A DNA stretch of 64,000 nt from positions 6,204,501-6,268,500 of the forward strand of contig OX485808.1 in NCBI GenBank assembly GCA_950295325.1. The letters run 5' to 3'. Under the pieces are notes generated by a model. That model was not told where the DNA came from and ran no database searches. It worked only from the letters and a program-made list of their open reading frames with translations. The DNA comes from Polytrichum commune (taxonomy: Eukaryota > Streptophyta > Polytrichopsida > Polytrichales > Polytrichaceae). The position numbers were made by a program, and so were the translations under genes. Below, piece by piece: positions 48,859 to 60,660 of this stretch (position 1 is the first letter of the stretch; each line of letters opens with the position of its first letter).

Positions 48859-51295
48859 CTACGACAGTCTGTTACAGAATAGGTCAAGTCTACAGAACTT
48901 AACGAAGTTTGGGCGAAATCAAATATATGCTTAGTGTAGTTCAAATATGAAAACAACGATTCACACTGTTCAAGATCCCACAGTAGCTTCAAGATGAACA
49001 AGATTAGCTCATCTCACGACGACTTCAAGGTGTAGATCCAAGATTAGCTTAAATTGCACAGACTACACTTGAAGAAGAATAAGACTACATGGGATATTCA
49101 GCTATTCACTTGAATTCAACCAATTCTTGATTCAAGATTGTATGATCATATATATTTTTCAATATATGCAACTAAATATGTAGAGGATGATGAATTTTAC
49201 CTATTTCCAAGGAAGTGGTATAGCCTTGTTGACATCGATAACAAGTAAGAGGTCTAAATACACCTGTTGTACGTTCCACTAACATATCTTGTGGTATTTT
49301 GGGAAACATGGGCACAGGTGAGGACCTCTTCTACAAGTGTTGCGCACCTTCCGAAGAATTGTCCACTCATTACATCTTTCCAAGCAATTTCTCTTTGAAA
49401 TCTGGAATAGTGAATATGAGTCTCTCTTTCTGAAAAATACTTTACTCTCTACTTGCTGATTCATTCCTGTATTTGATTTTACAATCAGGATATACAAACA
49501 TGCTGTGAATTCTAAAACGCTACAAAGATATTTTGCTGATACTTCCTGGCTTATACATAGTTTACTGAAAATCTCACAGAACTGTCTAATGTCAAAGTTA
49601 CCTCTGAATCACTGAGTGACAAACGCAGCTAGTCTTTGCGATATCTCAGTGAACAGGAAGGGAGAAACAGTTTTACAGCAGTATTGTGAAAAAGTTTCAA
49701 AGGGACTTACACCTTAAGCCTGTTGGATTGACCACTTGAGAGTTGTTCATAAGACCATGGTATTGAATAAATAGGATTTTGAAGAAATATAGACTCGAAA
49801 CAGTTCTTCTGCCATTTGAAAAATGAAGGAAGAAACGTTCTATTGATTCACCAGACCCAAAAATAACCCACACTCGGTGGTGAATGAATGACTCTATGAG
49901 AAATTATTCATATGGAAGTACTTTCGAAATTCAGGTAATTTTGAAAACATTCATAACGTGTGCAGTCTCAATGGATATCTGGGAGTTGGTCACATACAAT
50001 ATACATTATATAATACTCTCGGGGAAACCCATAACCCAGGCTTGTCTCGGTAACAATTCGAGAACAGGTCACATGGGTATGGTGACAAAAAACTCTATAC
50101 AAGATATCTGAAAAAGTTTCTATGAGGAGATCTGAACTAACATAGTTCTTGAACAGATCCCTGCTATATGACGAAATATGGTTTTCTAAGTATCATTAGT
50201 GGCCAGTTAAGAGCTAGTTATTCTTAACAAACTAGCAAGTCCAATTTAAGAGTCAGTATGGCCTTATCAACTAAAATGAGCCAATTGGTCCGCTCAATTT
50301 AATGTAGGGAACATGATGGGAACGTAATTATTGCTAGTTGGTACGAGAGAATACCCGTTGAGGGTTCTTAAAATAGAACTCAACCATTCCAATACACCCA
50401 CACATGTGTATAAAACCATGCAAATAATCAATTGTAACATGGAAGATCTCATCAATTGTGACAAAAGGATTGTCTCATAATGGCCCAATTGGCTCATTTT
50501 AGTTGATAAGGCCATCAGTCTTCATTCCTCATTTTTTAGCAGCCAGTTGAGAACTAATGATTACAAAAATACTCCCGGGGGAAGGAAACTTTCTAAGATC
50601 CGCACACCCGATGTGACCATTAAGAGAGATAGTTATAAAAAAAAATTAGTCATACATACTCACATACGATACATCTTTCGATGACCAGTTGAGAGATGAT
50701 CGAATATATGGGAATGGGACTCAGAGGATATCTATCCCTATGCTATGTTCGAAGACCATATCACGTTAAGGTCACAGAAATGTGGTCAGATGGTGTGAAG
50801 ATTCATACCCGAGGTATTCTCAGTAACCGTATGAGAAATTGGTTACAGTAAGTAACCCGTGGTTAAAAATCTGAGGGAAACCCATCTCCCCTATTTTTTC
50901 AATAGATATGTGTACACTGATGGGATTGATATAGTTCTAAAGAAACAGGAGATACAGATTGGCAAGACGTATACTACTTGATAAGAATTAATATTGTTCT
51001 TAACAGAGTTTTACAGTCTGGTTGTGTATAATATGTAGTATTATACAGGAACTCTGATGTTGAGAAATTACTGGTCTACAAGAAGGAGTGATTTACCCAC
51101 ATGAGTCAAACATGATCACACCAGTTTTTACTTGAGGACTCATAGAATGAGAAATGAATACTCACATACCACTTGATTATCGAGACCCTGCTTTGACAGG
51201 GATGTATGTTGTCAGCTATGCTACCTAACATGACTCTACAATAGGGGTGACATAACCTATTGTGACAAGAGTTTAATCCAGACAAGATTAGTCAA
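48859..51295. other. Gene-poor stretch
   Basis: No frame exceeds about 75 codons and none is recognisable. A short motif, AACTAAAATGAGCCAATTGG, recurs inverted near 50485-50508, which makes 50260-50510 a weak inverted repeat. Confidence 0.4.
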
Positions 51296-51318
51296 CTCTC
51301 TCTCTCTCTCTCTCTCTC
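51296..51318. repeat. (TC)n microsatellite
   Basis: An uninterrupted TC run is followed by CACTCACTC. Confidence 0.9.
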
Positions 51319-51670
51319 ACTCACTCATCGTGCAATCTCAAAGTCTTGTAGGACAATTTTTGCACTCTCTATACGATGCAATTTTGGCGACTATACGGCG
51401 ATAACCTCAAATGCTGATGTGATAGCCGTGTTGCAAGTTGTATTCAAAGAGGCCTATGCTTTGTTCCGGCCTTTGAACATGGTTCCAAGTACACAACGCC
51501 TAGCCAAAAAACAAAAAAACAAAATGGTATGAGAAGCCGTGGCTAGTGGAGAAAGCGGATCCAAACAAGTTTTGCTTACAAACCTACTGCTAGGCCGGTG
51601 TCAAGAGAGGATGGGGATTCCAACATATTGAGGAACCGGCTACATACAGAATTTGTGACGTCAATGGATT

Positions 51671-52433
51671 TTGTATATTCACCCCAAATGGAAGATTGAT
51701 GGGTTGCAACTATCCACCTTGGTAGAAGAAGAGACTCGTGATGTCATAACGGACCTACTTAATCAGACGGAGGATCAAGTAACCTCGGTACAAGGAGCCG
51801 AAAAGATTTTGCCAACTGTAGAAGTTGATGGGCATTCCATTTACAAGTCGACACTTGTTTTGCAACTTAATGATAATACCTTTCTATCCAAAGATAGATT
51901 AGCGAGAACTAAGCATAGCATTCAATTCAACAACCATGATAATTGTCTCCAAGCAAGATCTTCATGTGGATCAAGTTTGTTATCTATAGGATCTCATTGT
52001 GGGGTGCATTTTGTCCAACTGAGCACGACGAGGGTGTTGTCAACTGTAAAATCCGTTGTCAAACAAAAAAAGACGTATAACAACTGTTGTTAAAGTTGGA
52101 AATGCTACTAACATATTAGATGCCAATTCATGGTGGGTGGGTAGGGTGCAGGCTATGCGGAGGCGCAATGGGAAACAATTTGGGGTATTAAGGCATGCGG
52201 TTGACCTCCTTGCTCGAACGGAGGAATTAGGGAGGAGAAATCCTAACAATCCCCACATCGAAGTAATGTTGCAATATTACAGAAAACATCTAGGCCATAA
52301 TAAATTTAAGTATGATTACAAGGCTACCAAATGGATTGGTGAAAATTACATAGTATCTATTGCAACCATGAGCCACAATTCTACAAATGAAGTGTATACT
52401 CTAGATAGGAATGATTCTAAGGTTGTGTTGTGA
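51671..52433 (+). pseudogene. Broken unknown protein, two overlapping frames
   Basis: The first frame (51671-52093) reads LVEEETRDVITDLLNQ, TVEVDGHSIYKSTLVLQLN and SCGSSLLSIGSHCGV. The second (52056-52433, TGA) reads WWVGRVQAMRRR, EVMLQYYRKHLGHNKFKYDY and STNEVYTLDRND. They overlap by 38 bases across a run of seven A, which fits a one-base frameshift in one coding sequence. The second part has a spacing of Trp, Tyr and basic residues loosely like the C-terminal region of the transposase at 185-4320. I do not recognise the family. Another break appears just before 51671. Confidence 0.45.
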
Positions 52434-54834
52434 TCCGTACGGTATTCTAGGCCTACTCCGTTCCATCTGGAAGATTTCGCGTGTCTTGTAGATGGTGGGG
52501 GGGGGGGGGGGGAACAAGACCCATTTTCAAGAGATATTGGCGGATATTGACCTGGTCCCAAGCTTGGGCTTGCCAGATTTCAACCAGCCCTAAGGGCATC
52601 AACTCGGGCACAAAAGATATCAACCAACCCCAAGGGTATCAATCCGGTACAAAAGATAGCGGTACAAAATATCTACCACATAGAAGATGTAAATGAAGAT
52701 AAAGGGAATTGATCTCTTCTTGAACTATATTATAAAGGGGCATTCCTCATCTTCGTAAAAGTCATAGGAGATTTGGTCATCTAGGAAGGGGGGCACATGT
52801 GAGGCGCCATCTCCTCCTATATTAAAGTTAGGATTAATGTACAGTTAGGATTAATGTTAGCACACCTTTATTCACGACGATAGGCTACACGAGAGCTAGG
52901 TCCTTTGTATCTTTACCTTTATGTATACAAGAGCTTCAAGCTCAAACAGCCTTCTTAGTTATTTAAGGTAGAGGCAAAGTAACTGATAGCATAAACATCA
53001 TCAAATTGATTGTGTAGTGAGAGATTTGATGAGTGCTATGAATAGAGACTCGCATGAGGTGAGATAGTCACATGAGTTGGAAGTTGAGTGTGATTAAGAA
53101 ATTATTATTGTAAGTGTTGAAAAGGAGTTGTGTAATGAGGGATCATAGTAGCTCAGATGAGGTGAGAATAGTTGCATTACAAAGTTGGTGAGTGGAGTTG
53201 GTACTTTAGAGACATTAAGAGAGAAAGAAAAAAGTAAAGAATATCGGAATGAGAATGTATAAGGTTGCATGCAAGGACGCTTGATAATTGAATGCATGTA
53301 TCTTCCTAAATCAATGTCGCTATGAGTCTAGAGTTATCAAATGCTCAACATGAACCAAATTAAAATAAAATCCTTACGTATTTATTTCATTACGCTATCA
53401 TTCTTCATTCTATAATGATACTTGAACCTACATTATTTAAGACTCAAAATTGTGATTGATTGCCTTGGGAATTCAAATACAACAAGTCGTATGAACATAA
53501 AAGGTGTTATGACATTAAATTTATTATGATGAAATTGAGTATATGATGATATTGACAAAACCATTTATTATATTTTTCCCTTCTAAAAGTAGATTATAAC
53601 TATTACATCTGAACTTTCAATATGTCTAAGAATTAAGAAATGTACTAAAATAAAATGTAATGAATGTAGACTATGTCTTTTTTAAACTCAACTATCATAA
53701 TTTAAGGCGTCACACTAAAAATAGAATGCAATCCATTTACAGCTGAGAATGTCATGCAATTGTTGTGATTGTGATGAAAATAAACCGTATCACATATAGT
53801 TGCAATTACAAAATACTAAATGTGAATAGTATGAGAAGGAGGCTATCTAATAAGGAGGATTGATAACATAAGAGAAAATAGTAAGTTCGAGAGAATGACT
53901 CAAGGATATGACCACATGTGGGGTGGGCTATCCAAAGCATGACTATATCAATTCTCCAAAAAGTGTATCTTAGTTCTATAAATTGGAAGTATTTAAATTA
54001 GTTCTCTTTCTACTCCCTTTAATGAGCATAAATACATTTCTCTCATGATACTTAAAAATAAAATGTTGCGGTTTCACAAAAATCTAGTAACGAGTAGTAA
54101 GAATAAAGTCTAGCAAAGTCTAGCGGACCATATGGAGTGGAGTCTACGTTCTAAGTCCCGAGAGCTAAGTAGCGAGTGTGTGATTTTAAAGGAGTCTATT
54201 GACAATATTGTGATTTCAAGGTGTAGTGTGTGGTGTTAGTTGTATATTCTCAGGTTTTTTCTTGGGGAGTATGGTTATGTATTCTTGTATGAGCCAAAGT
54301 ATTTTGGTGGCAAAGTCTTGTGGTGGAGGTTATAGGAAGTTGGTTAGTTGTGGGAGGTTGTTGTGAGAGAATCGGTTCCATATCCAGTGTAGACTTTCGG
54401 TAGTAATGTTAGATATATATTTTTTTGGTTGTATATGTTGTTTCTCAGGGTTGTATATACATACCTCCACCTTATTGTCACCAATACTACTTGTCTTGCT
54501 CACAACTAATTATAAACTACTTCAGGGCTTCATGTTGGATGAATGAGAGGTACACTACTATGAAATAATTTGCTCTCACCTTTGGTTTCCAAGCAATACG
54601 TCATTCATATATATATATATATATATGTTTGAATGATGTAGTCAACAAGTCGATGTCTAGTGCGGGCCATCGCTATTGTTTACATGGGATGGGGGTTGCC
54701 CTATCTAGTCGTGTTGTGTGCCCCACTGGCACTAAGTACTAGGTAGGTTCACAAATTGTGTGGTAACACCTCACCAAACGGATGGCAATCTAGGTTGGGT
54801 AATTTTGTGAGGTTCTAGACCTCGATCTCATCCC
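52434..54834. other. Gene-poor stretch with homopolymer and AT microsatellite
   Basis: A run of 15 G lies at 52498-52512, a short imperfect tandem repeat (cccaagggtatcaa.ccggtacaaaagatat) at about 52585-52675, and (AT)n at 54607-54627. No gene is supported. Confidence 0.5.
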
Positions 54835-56110
54835 CATGTACTCCAAATATCCATGGCCTTTCTCTCTCCACCTCTAGCTTCTCCGTCTACTCTTACGTGC
54901 AACTAGGATCCTTGCTCTTGGCCTTGGCTATCGGATGCTTGAGCCGATTGGCATGCACTCCGATGCACAAGACAAGGCAAGGAAGAGCGCTCATTGTGGA
55001 CGCAAGTACAAGGTGAGGTGGCCATCATATAATACACAAAGCTCGAGCCTCTCGGTTGACAATGTCCTCACCCCGTCATCCATCCCCCCATCCTCCCTTT
55101 CATTCATCCATGGTTACTTGTTCTCCACGACAGAAACTCATCCATGCGGTTCATCCATTCCTCTATCCTACCGCCTGGACACACAAAACACTGGCACCCT
55201 CGGCCCATGTAACAAGCCCGGGGACTTCATCCTGACACATTTCACAATGTATGTGTGGGGCAAGGCATGCTGGGGCCACAGATGAAGAAATCCCTCGCAT
55301 ACAAGCAATTTCTCATCCATCCAAGTGTCCAATGTACAGGTTTGTGACGATTCATTTCAAATGACTTTGACTAGACTAATTCGGGTTCTTCAAGGGTAAT
55401 TATGATCTCAAATCGATTGAAATGCGATATCACGATGGATGGATGGATGGATGGATGGATGCATGGTGAGGGGAACGGAAGGGAGCTATGGAGTGTGAAT
55501 GATTTTCTCATTCATGCCAGATGGATGAGACCCTTGCATTTGTTTGTGGTGATTCCCTCTTGCCAAGAAAAGGCACACTTGTATGAGAAGATTTTCTCTC
55601 GCCTCTGTCCATAGCCCCCCACAAGGCTTGCCCTGCACATCAACATGCATGAGGGCATTACCGTAGAGGGCTCTCTATTCCAACACAAAATCAATATTCC
55701 CCCCTCATAACTTGTCACGTGTCATGCTCACATTCACCAAGACCCACTTGTATCCCATGTGGAAACTAGTTAGTACCGGCAATTGTGAATATGCAACAGA
55801 GAGCCCTCTACGGTAACCTCACGGGCTTGTAATATGAGCTTCGACACAAAAAGGGCTCGAGGGGCATGATGTTGGAGTGGTCTTTAGGTATACAACGGAC
55901 AACGTGGTGGTGGTGGTGGGGATGGGTGGCGTTTCCCAACATTCCCCATGGTCTCTGAAAGGTGGGGGGACCAATAGTAGAATGATGTGTGTCATATGCA
56001 CATATGGAATGGGTCAAGATGGCATGGGTCCATACTACGCTAAATATTGTATGTAGTGTCACTTGCTAGATGGAGTTACAAAATGCTATATCTTTTTGCT
56101 CTTAATGTAA
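54835..56110 (+). repeat. Dispersed repeat B, copy 3 (longest)
   Basis: This has the left part of copy 1 (CCATGGCCTTTCTCTCTCCA) and the right part of copy 2 (GGAGTGGTCTTTAGGTATAC), so it defines the full unit. A (GATG)n run lies at 55436-55460. The 310 bases missing from copy 2 are present at about 55477-55785. Confidence 0.8.
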
Positions 56111-56169
56111 TATCTAACCAAGTAAAGTTATTGATGTTATGTTATGTTCAAACAAACAATCTAACCTTT

Positions 56170-56450
56170 ATTGAACAATTTTGAGTCATAAAGCGAGGAG
56201 GAATGAGCGGTTATGCAAGACTCTAGACATTGGTATTATGATTGGGCAAACTTTTGGCTTCAAAAATTCGCAATAATTTCAATTGAAGAAATAAAGTTAC
56301 CAAAAAACTTGGAGGCCTCTGGATTCCTATCTTCTTACATGGGAAAAATTTGCACGTCCTCATACTTCTCCACATCCAACACATAAGCTCTTAATTGATA
56401 GGTTATGGGCGCCTCTACTCTATAACCAATGAAATAAGTGAGTATGCATT
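56170..56450 (+). repeat. Dispersed repeat A, copy 4
   Basis: This has GAGGAATGAGCGGTTATGCA, AATTCGCAATAATTTC and GGTTATGGGCGCCTCTACTC. Only the right part of the family consensus is present. Confidence 0.65.
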
Positions 56451-56539
56451 TGTTTAGGAGAAGTATGACAGATAAAATAAGAGAGTTTGCATAATAATAC
56501 ATATAAACTTTAACTTGGTTTGCCCAAAAAAATATTGTA

Positions 56540-56935
56540 GAGGCGACCATTTCCCAATCATCACCCCATCAGCAATCTATAGGGTACTACAATTTCGATC
56601 ATGCTAGGATTGAATTTTTTATCACGCTGGGACTAAATTTCAATCGAACTAGGACCAATAGTGCCATGACACATGCCATGGTCTTGAGTGCTAAACTGAG
56701 GAAGAATGAGCAGTTATGGCATACTCTAGACATTGGTGGTATATGTGGGCCAACTTTTGGCTTCAGGGATTCAAAATATTTTCAATTCAAGGAATAAAAT
56801 TATTGAAAATGTTGCAATCCTCCTGATTTTTAGCTTCCTACATGGGATAAATTCCACCACCTTATACTTCTCCAAATTTGGCATAGAATCTCTTAAGTTA
56901 TTGATTATGGGCCCCTCTACTCCACGGTTAGGTCA
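56540..56935 (+). repeat. Dispersed repeat A, copy 5
   Basis: This spans the family from CATTTCCCAATCATCACCCC through GGGCCCCTCTACTCC and lies directly after copy 4. Confidence 0.65.
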
Positions 56936-57669
56936 CTCTAAGATTTTGGTGCACCAGGTTGGGCGAAGGGGTATTTGTTTAGGGGCTACTTACCTCCGAG
57001 GCACAAATTAGATTCTTTGTATAATTAGTTAATTTTCTAAAATGGTCCAATTTTTTTGCAGCCTACCATTCCTTATAATGCCCATATCATTGTAATTTTT
57101 TTGTAGTCTCTATTATTTTTAGTCAAAAAATAATAATTCAAAGATGTATGCAATGCAAAAGTGGTGGAGAAAATCATGGCAAAAAAAAGGAGAGAAGCCA
57201 CCAAGAGAAGTATGGAAGAGAGTTAGGCTTACAATTTCAACCATCCCACATGAGGCATGCATACAAAATTGATCATACTAAACACCCATCCTAGGATCCT
57301 TATTTTGAGCCCCTATATTATTTTTACCAAAAAAAAATGCTCCATAATTTATACCTGTCTACTTTACTTGTAATGGGATTGTCTACTTTTAATGGACCCT
57401 TCATTATTTGAAATTCTTTTATAATTTTTATGTCAAACAAATTTTATTAACACCGGTTTTGTTAAAAGTGGAATTCAATATGTGAGAGTGCACATGAACA
57501 AATTATTGCAAACGCATAAATTTCAATGAAAATATGACCATATTATAATTATCTTGATTACAAATAATGAAATTATAAAATTTGGTATATTTATTTTAAT
57601 GTGCTTGGTCATTAATCAAATTATAATGAGGTAAGACTCGATTTACAATCCATTTGATAAAGTTATTGC

Positions 57670-58140
57670 GTGTAGTTGGAGGTATGAAATGTGCCTCACT
57701 CCCTTAGACTTAGAGAAAGTTACTTATTGATTCAGAGAATGTGACATGTGCCTCACCCTCTCAAACCTGAACAAAACTAATTACTAATATGGAGGGTATG
57801 ATATGTGCCTCACCCCCTCGAACCTGAACAAAACTAATTACCCTTATAGAGGTTGTAACATGTACCTCACCCTTTCAACCCGCGCAAAACCAATTACCAT
57901 TAAAGATGATGTAGCATGTGCATCACCCCCACAAAGATAATTACAGATATTGAGGGTGTGGCATGTGCCCCACCCCCTCAAACTTGAGCAAAATTAATTA
58001 CGGCTACACAAGTTGTGGCATGTGCATCATCCCCTCAAACCCGAGCAAAGCTAATTATTATTATAGAGGGTGTGGCATGTGCCTCACCCCTACATAGCCG
58101 AACAAAGCTAATTACTATTGTAGAGGATGTTTCTAATTAC
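57670..58140. repeat. Minisatellite, about 60-65-bp unit, about 7-8 copies
   Basis: Units read roughly GGCATGTGCCTCACCCCCTC, AAACCTGAACAAAACTAATTA and a variable TTATAGAGG spacer. Copies are diverged. Confidence 0.75.
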
Positions 58141-59040
58141 CATTATAAAGGATTTAAGTACAAGTGGAATGGCGCCACCAACGCACTCAAAGAAGTTCAA
58201 GTCTAAATTCCTAAATATGTGCATGGTAGAACAATACAAACTTGGTCAACACATATAAGATTAAAAATTACACATTTGAACTTACCTAAAACGCCGCTTA
58301 AAGGTTTAGGTCAAGTTCTCTTGCTTTTGTCTACCCGCTTCTCTTTTATGTTGTTCTTCTCCGACGCCGCTCTTTTCCGACACATGTCTACTCCAACACT
58401 TGCTTTCTCTCGCTTTAATGATTTACGACGTCAACATTGTTTTCCTTGGTACCCACTCATTCCTTGATTTGATAGGTGTGTAATATAAAGTTTTGTGTGT
58501 TTCACTAGTACTAATCATCTTGTTGTGCGTTCTCACACAAATGCACTTCAATAAACAACTCCAATGTCTTCATTTGTTGCTCATCTAACTTTCGATTCTA
58601 CCTTCGACTTCTATAGACGCCTGAATTCCAAATCTCATATCAAGATCTTATTAGCATTGCATTCCACGCTTACTCTCAATCAAACTCAAAGTATACTTGA
58701 ATTCAACACTTTCATTGAAAAAAATACCTAGATCTTGATAGTTCTTTAGTTGCAAATTTGAATTTGAATTTGTTTCTCTAGAAATAACATAATTGATTAA
58801 TTACTAAAAAAACATCGTACACTTATTATATGTAGTTCACAATTTGAGATTTTAGTTATAAATACCTTATCCTCATTTTGAAAACTCTAAAATATGTGAT
58901 CCTCACCTTCATTTTTAAACCTTCGAAATCAATATCTCTCATCTCCATTTTTAAAACTCTGAATTTCTTTTTCCCATCTACAGTTTAAAAAATACTATAT
59001 CACCCCTAATTAGTCATTCTAAAATTTTGAACTTGTGGTT
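58141..59040. other. Spacer between the two minisatellites
   Basis: AT-rich with no recognisable coding content; part of repeat C. Confidence 0.4.
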
Positions 59041-59350
59041 TAGGGTGAGGCACATGCCTCACCTTTGTTAACAAATGTGGATTTGTTTCAATTAGTGAGT
59101 TTTTAAGAGAAGCATATGCCTCAACCTTGTTAACAAAATTGATTCATTTTTAACTTATTTATGGTTTTCATGGTGAGGCACATGCCTCACACTTGTTTAA
59201 CGATTTATATTTTTTTGAACTTGAGTTTTTAGAGTGAGGCGCATGCCTATCCTTGTTAACAAAACTGAATGTTTTTGGACTCGTGCTTTTTAGGGTGAGG
59301 GAAATGCTTCACCGTTATTAACAAACTTGAAAGTTTTTTGAACTTGTGAT
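59040..59350. repeat. Palindrome-bearing minisatellite, about 61-64-bp unit, 5 copies
   Basis: Each unit carries a version of GTGAGGCACATGCCTCAC (best at 59045-59062), with 8-base inverted arms around CA, followed by TTGTTAACAAA. Unit spacing is 61-64 bases. A further isolated motif lies near 59502-59520. Confidence 0.75.
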
Positions 59351-60294
59351 ATTAAACTTAGACACTTACAATTTGAATACCACATTATTTTCATTGATTG
59401 TATGAATTTGTTAAATTTACCACCATGTCTATGAGAATTTCAACTTAATATGGTTCTACTAATTTTTGTTTCAATTTAAGTTTAAAAAAATATATTTATG
59501 GAGGATGAGGCACATGCCTTACTCCTTTGTTTGATCTTATTGATTTTAGATTTTTAAATATAAGGTGATACAAGTATGTCGTTATTTTCTTTGGAATCAT
59601 CAACTTCAATGTTATTGCTTTTATGGTGAAGTATGTGTTGTGCCACTTAGTTCCAATTTATTTTCATGTGTTTAGCCAAAGGGTGAGGTGTATGTGTTGC
59701 ACTTCTCATGCAATTCACAAACAATAAAATTTAGGCTATGCACAAAGGGATGTGTTTTTTACTCTTGTAATTTTGTTTTAATTTTTTAATTTTTTGGACT
59801 AAAATGGTGAATGACAATATAAACATGACGGTCATATAGTGTACAAGGCTTGTTTTGGAATTATTTGAAACTAATAATATTCAAAAGTATTTATGCCAAA
59901 GTATTGCATATTCATTTCAAAATGTGAGGATAAAATATCTCAAAATATATTTCAAAAAAGTGCACATGCTTATGTGCACTTTTAATGAAACCGGTGTCTT
60001 AATCCTCCCTATATCATGGCACACATCGTTTTTAAAATGCACTAAGTGAACTACCCATGCTGTACTCTAGATCTCATCTATGTCAATATTACATAATTCT
60101 AGTGAGCAATTAAATGGACTTGGTCAACTTTGGATCCCTCGACCTTACATACAATATTTAGTGTAGTGTTGCTTTGCATGTTTCACCCTCCCCCATAAGC
60201 AAGTGTCACGAAACTTTACCCCTTGAGACTTCGGTGGGGTTTCCCCCATCAACCAAAAGACCATCCCTGCTTTTCATCCAATCCTTGTATAGTA

Positions 60295-60660
60295 AAGGTA
60301 CCTATTTCCAATCACCACCCCATCGGCAATCTATAAGGTCTTGTAATTCCAATCATGTTGGGACTCAATTTCGATCAGGCCATAACCAATAGTGCCATGA
60401 CACATGTCTTGGTTTTGAGTGCTAAAGTGAGGAGGAGGAATGAGTGGCTTGAATTAGTGGTTATGGTAAACTATAGATATTGGTAGTATGTTCGAGCCAA
60501 ATTTTGGTTTCAAAAATCAATAATAATTTCAATTTAAGGAATAAATTTAGTAGAAAATTTGTAGTCCTCGTGATTTCTATCTTCTTACATGGAAAGTTTT
60601 TGCACCGCCTTATACTTCTCTCTAGACTTGGTGCATAATCTCTTAAGTGTTACAAGAAGA
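60295..60660 (+). repeat. Dispersed repeat A, copy 6
   Basis: This runs from AGGTACCTATTTCCAATCAC to CATAATCTCTTAAGTG with the family core GGCCATAACCAATAGTGCCA. It has a 21-base local duplication-like variation (GAATGAGTGGCTTGAATTAG). Confidence 0.65.

Larger units (their letters stand above)
57160..60045 (-). repeat. Repeat C, long copy with two minisatellite arrays
   Basis: Both ends match 46551-46995 in inverted orientation: 57160-57440 and 59990-60045 (CCTCCCTATATCATGGCACA). Between them lie the arrays at 57670-58140 and 59040-59350. No transposase is encoded, so it would be non-autonomous if mobile. Confidence 0.55.
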
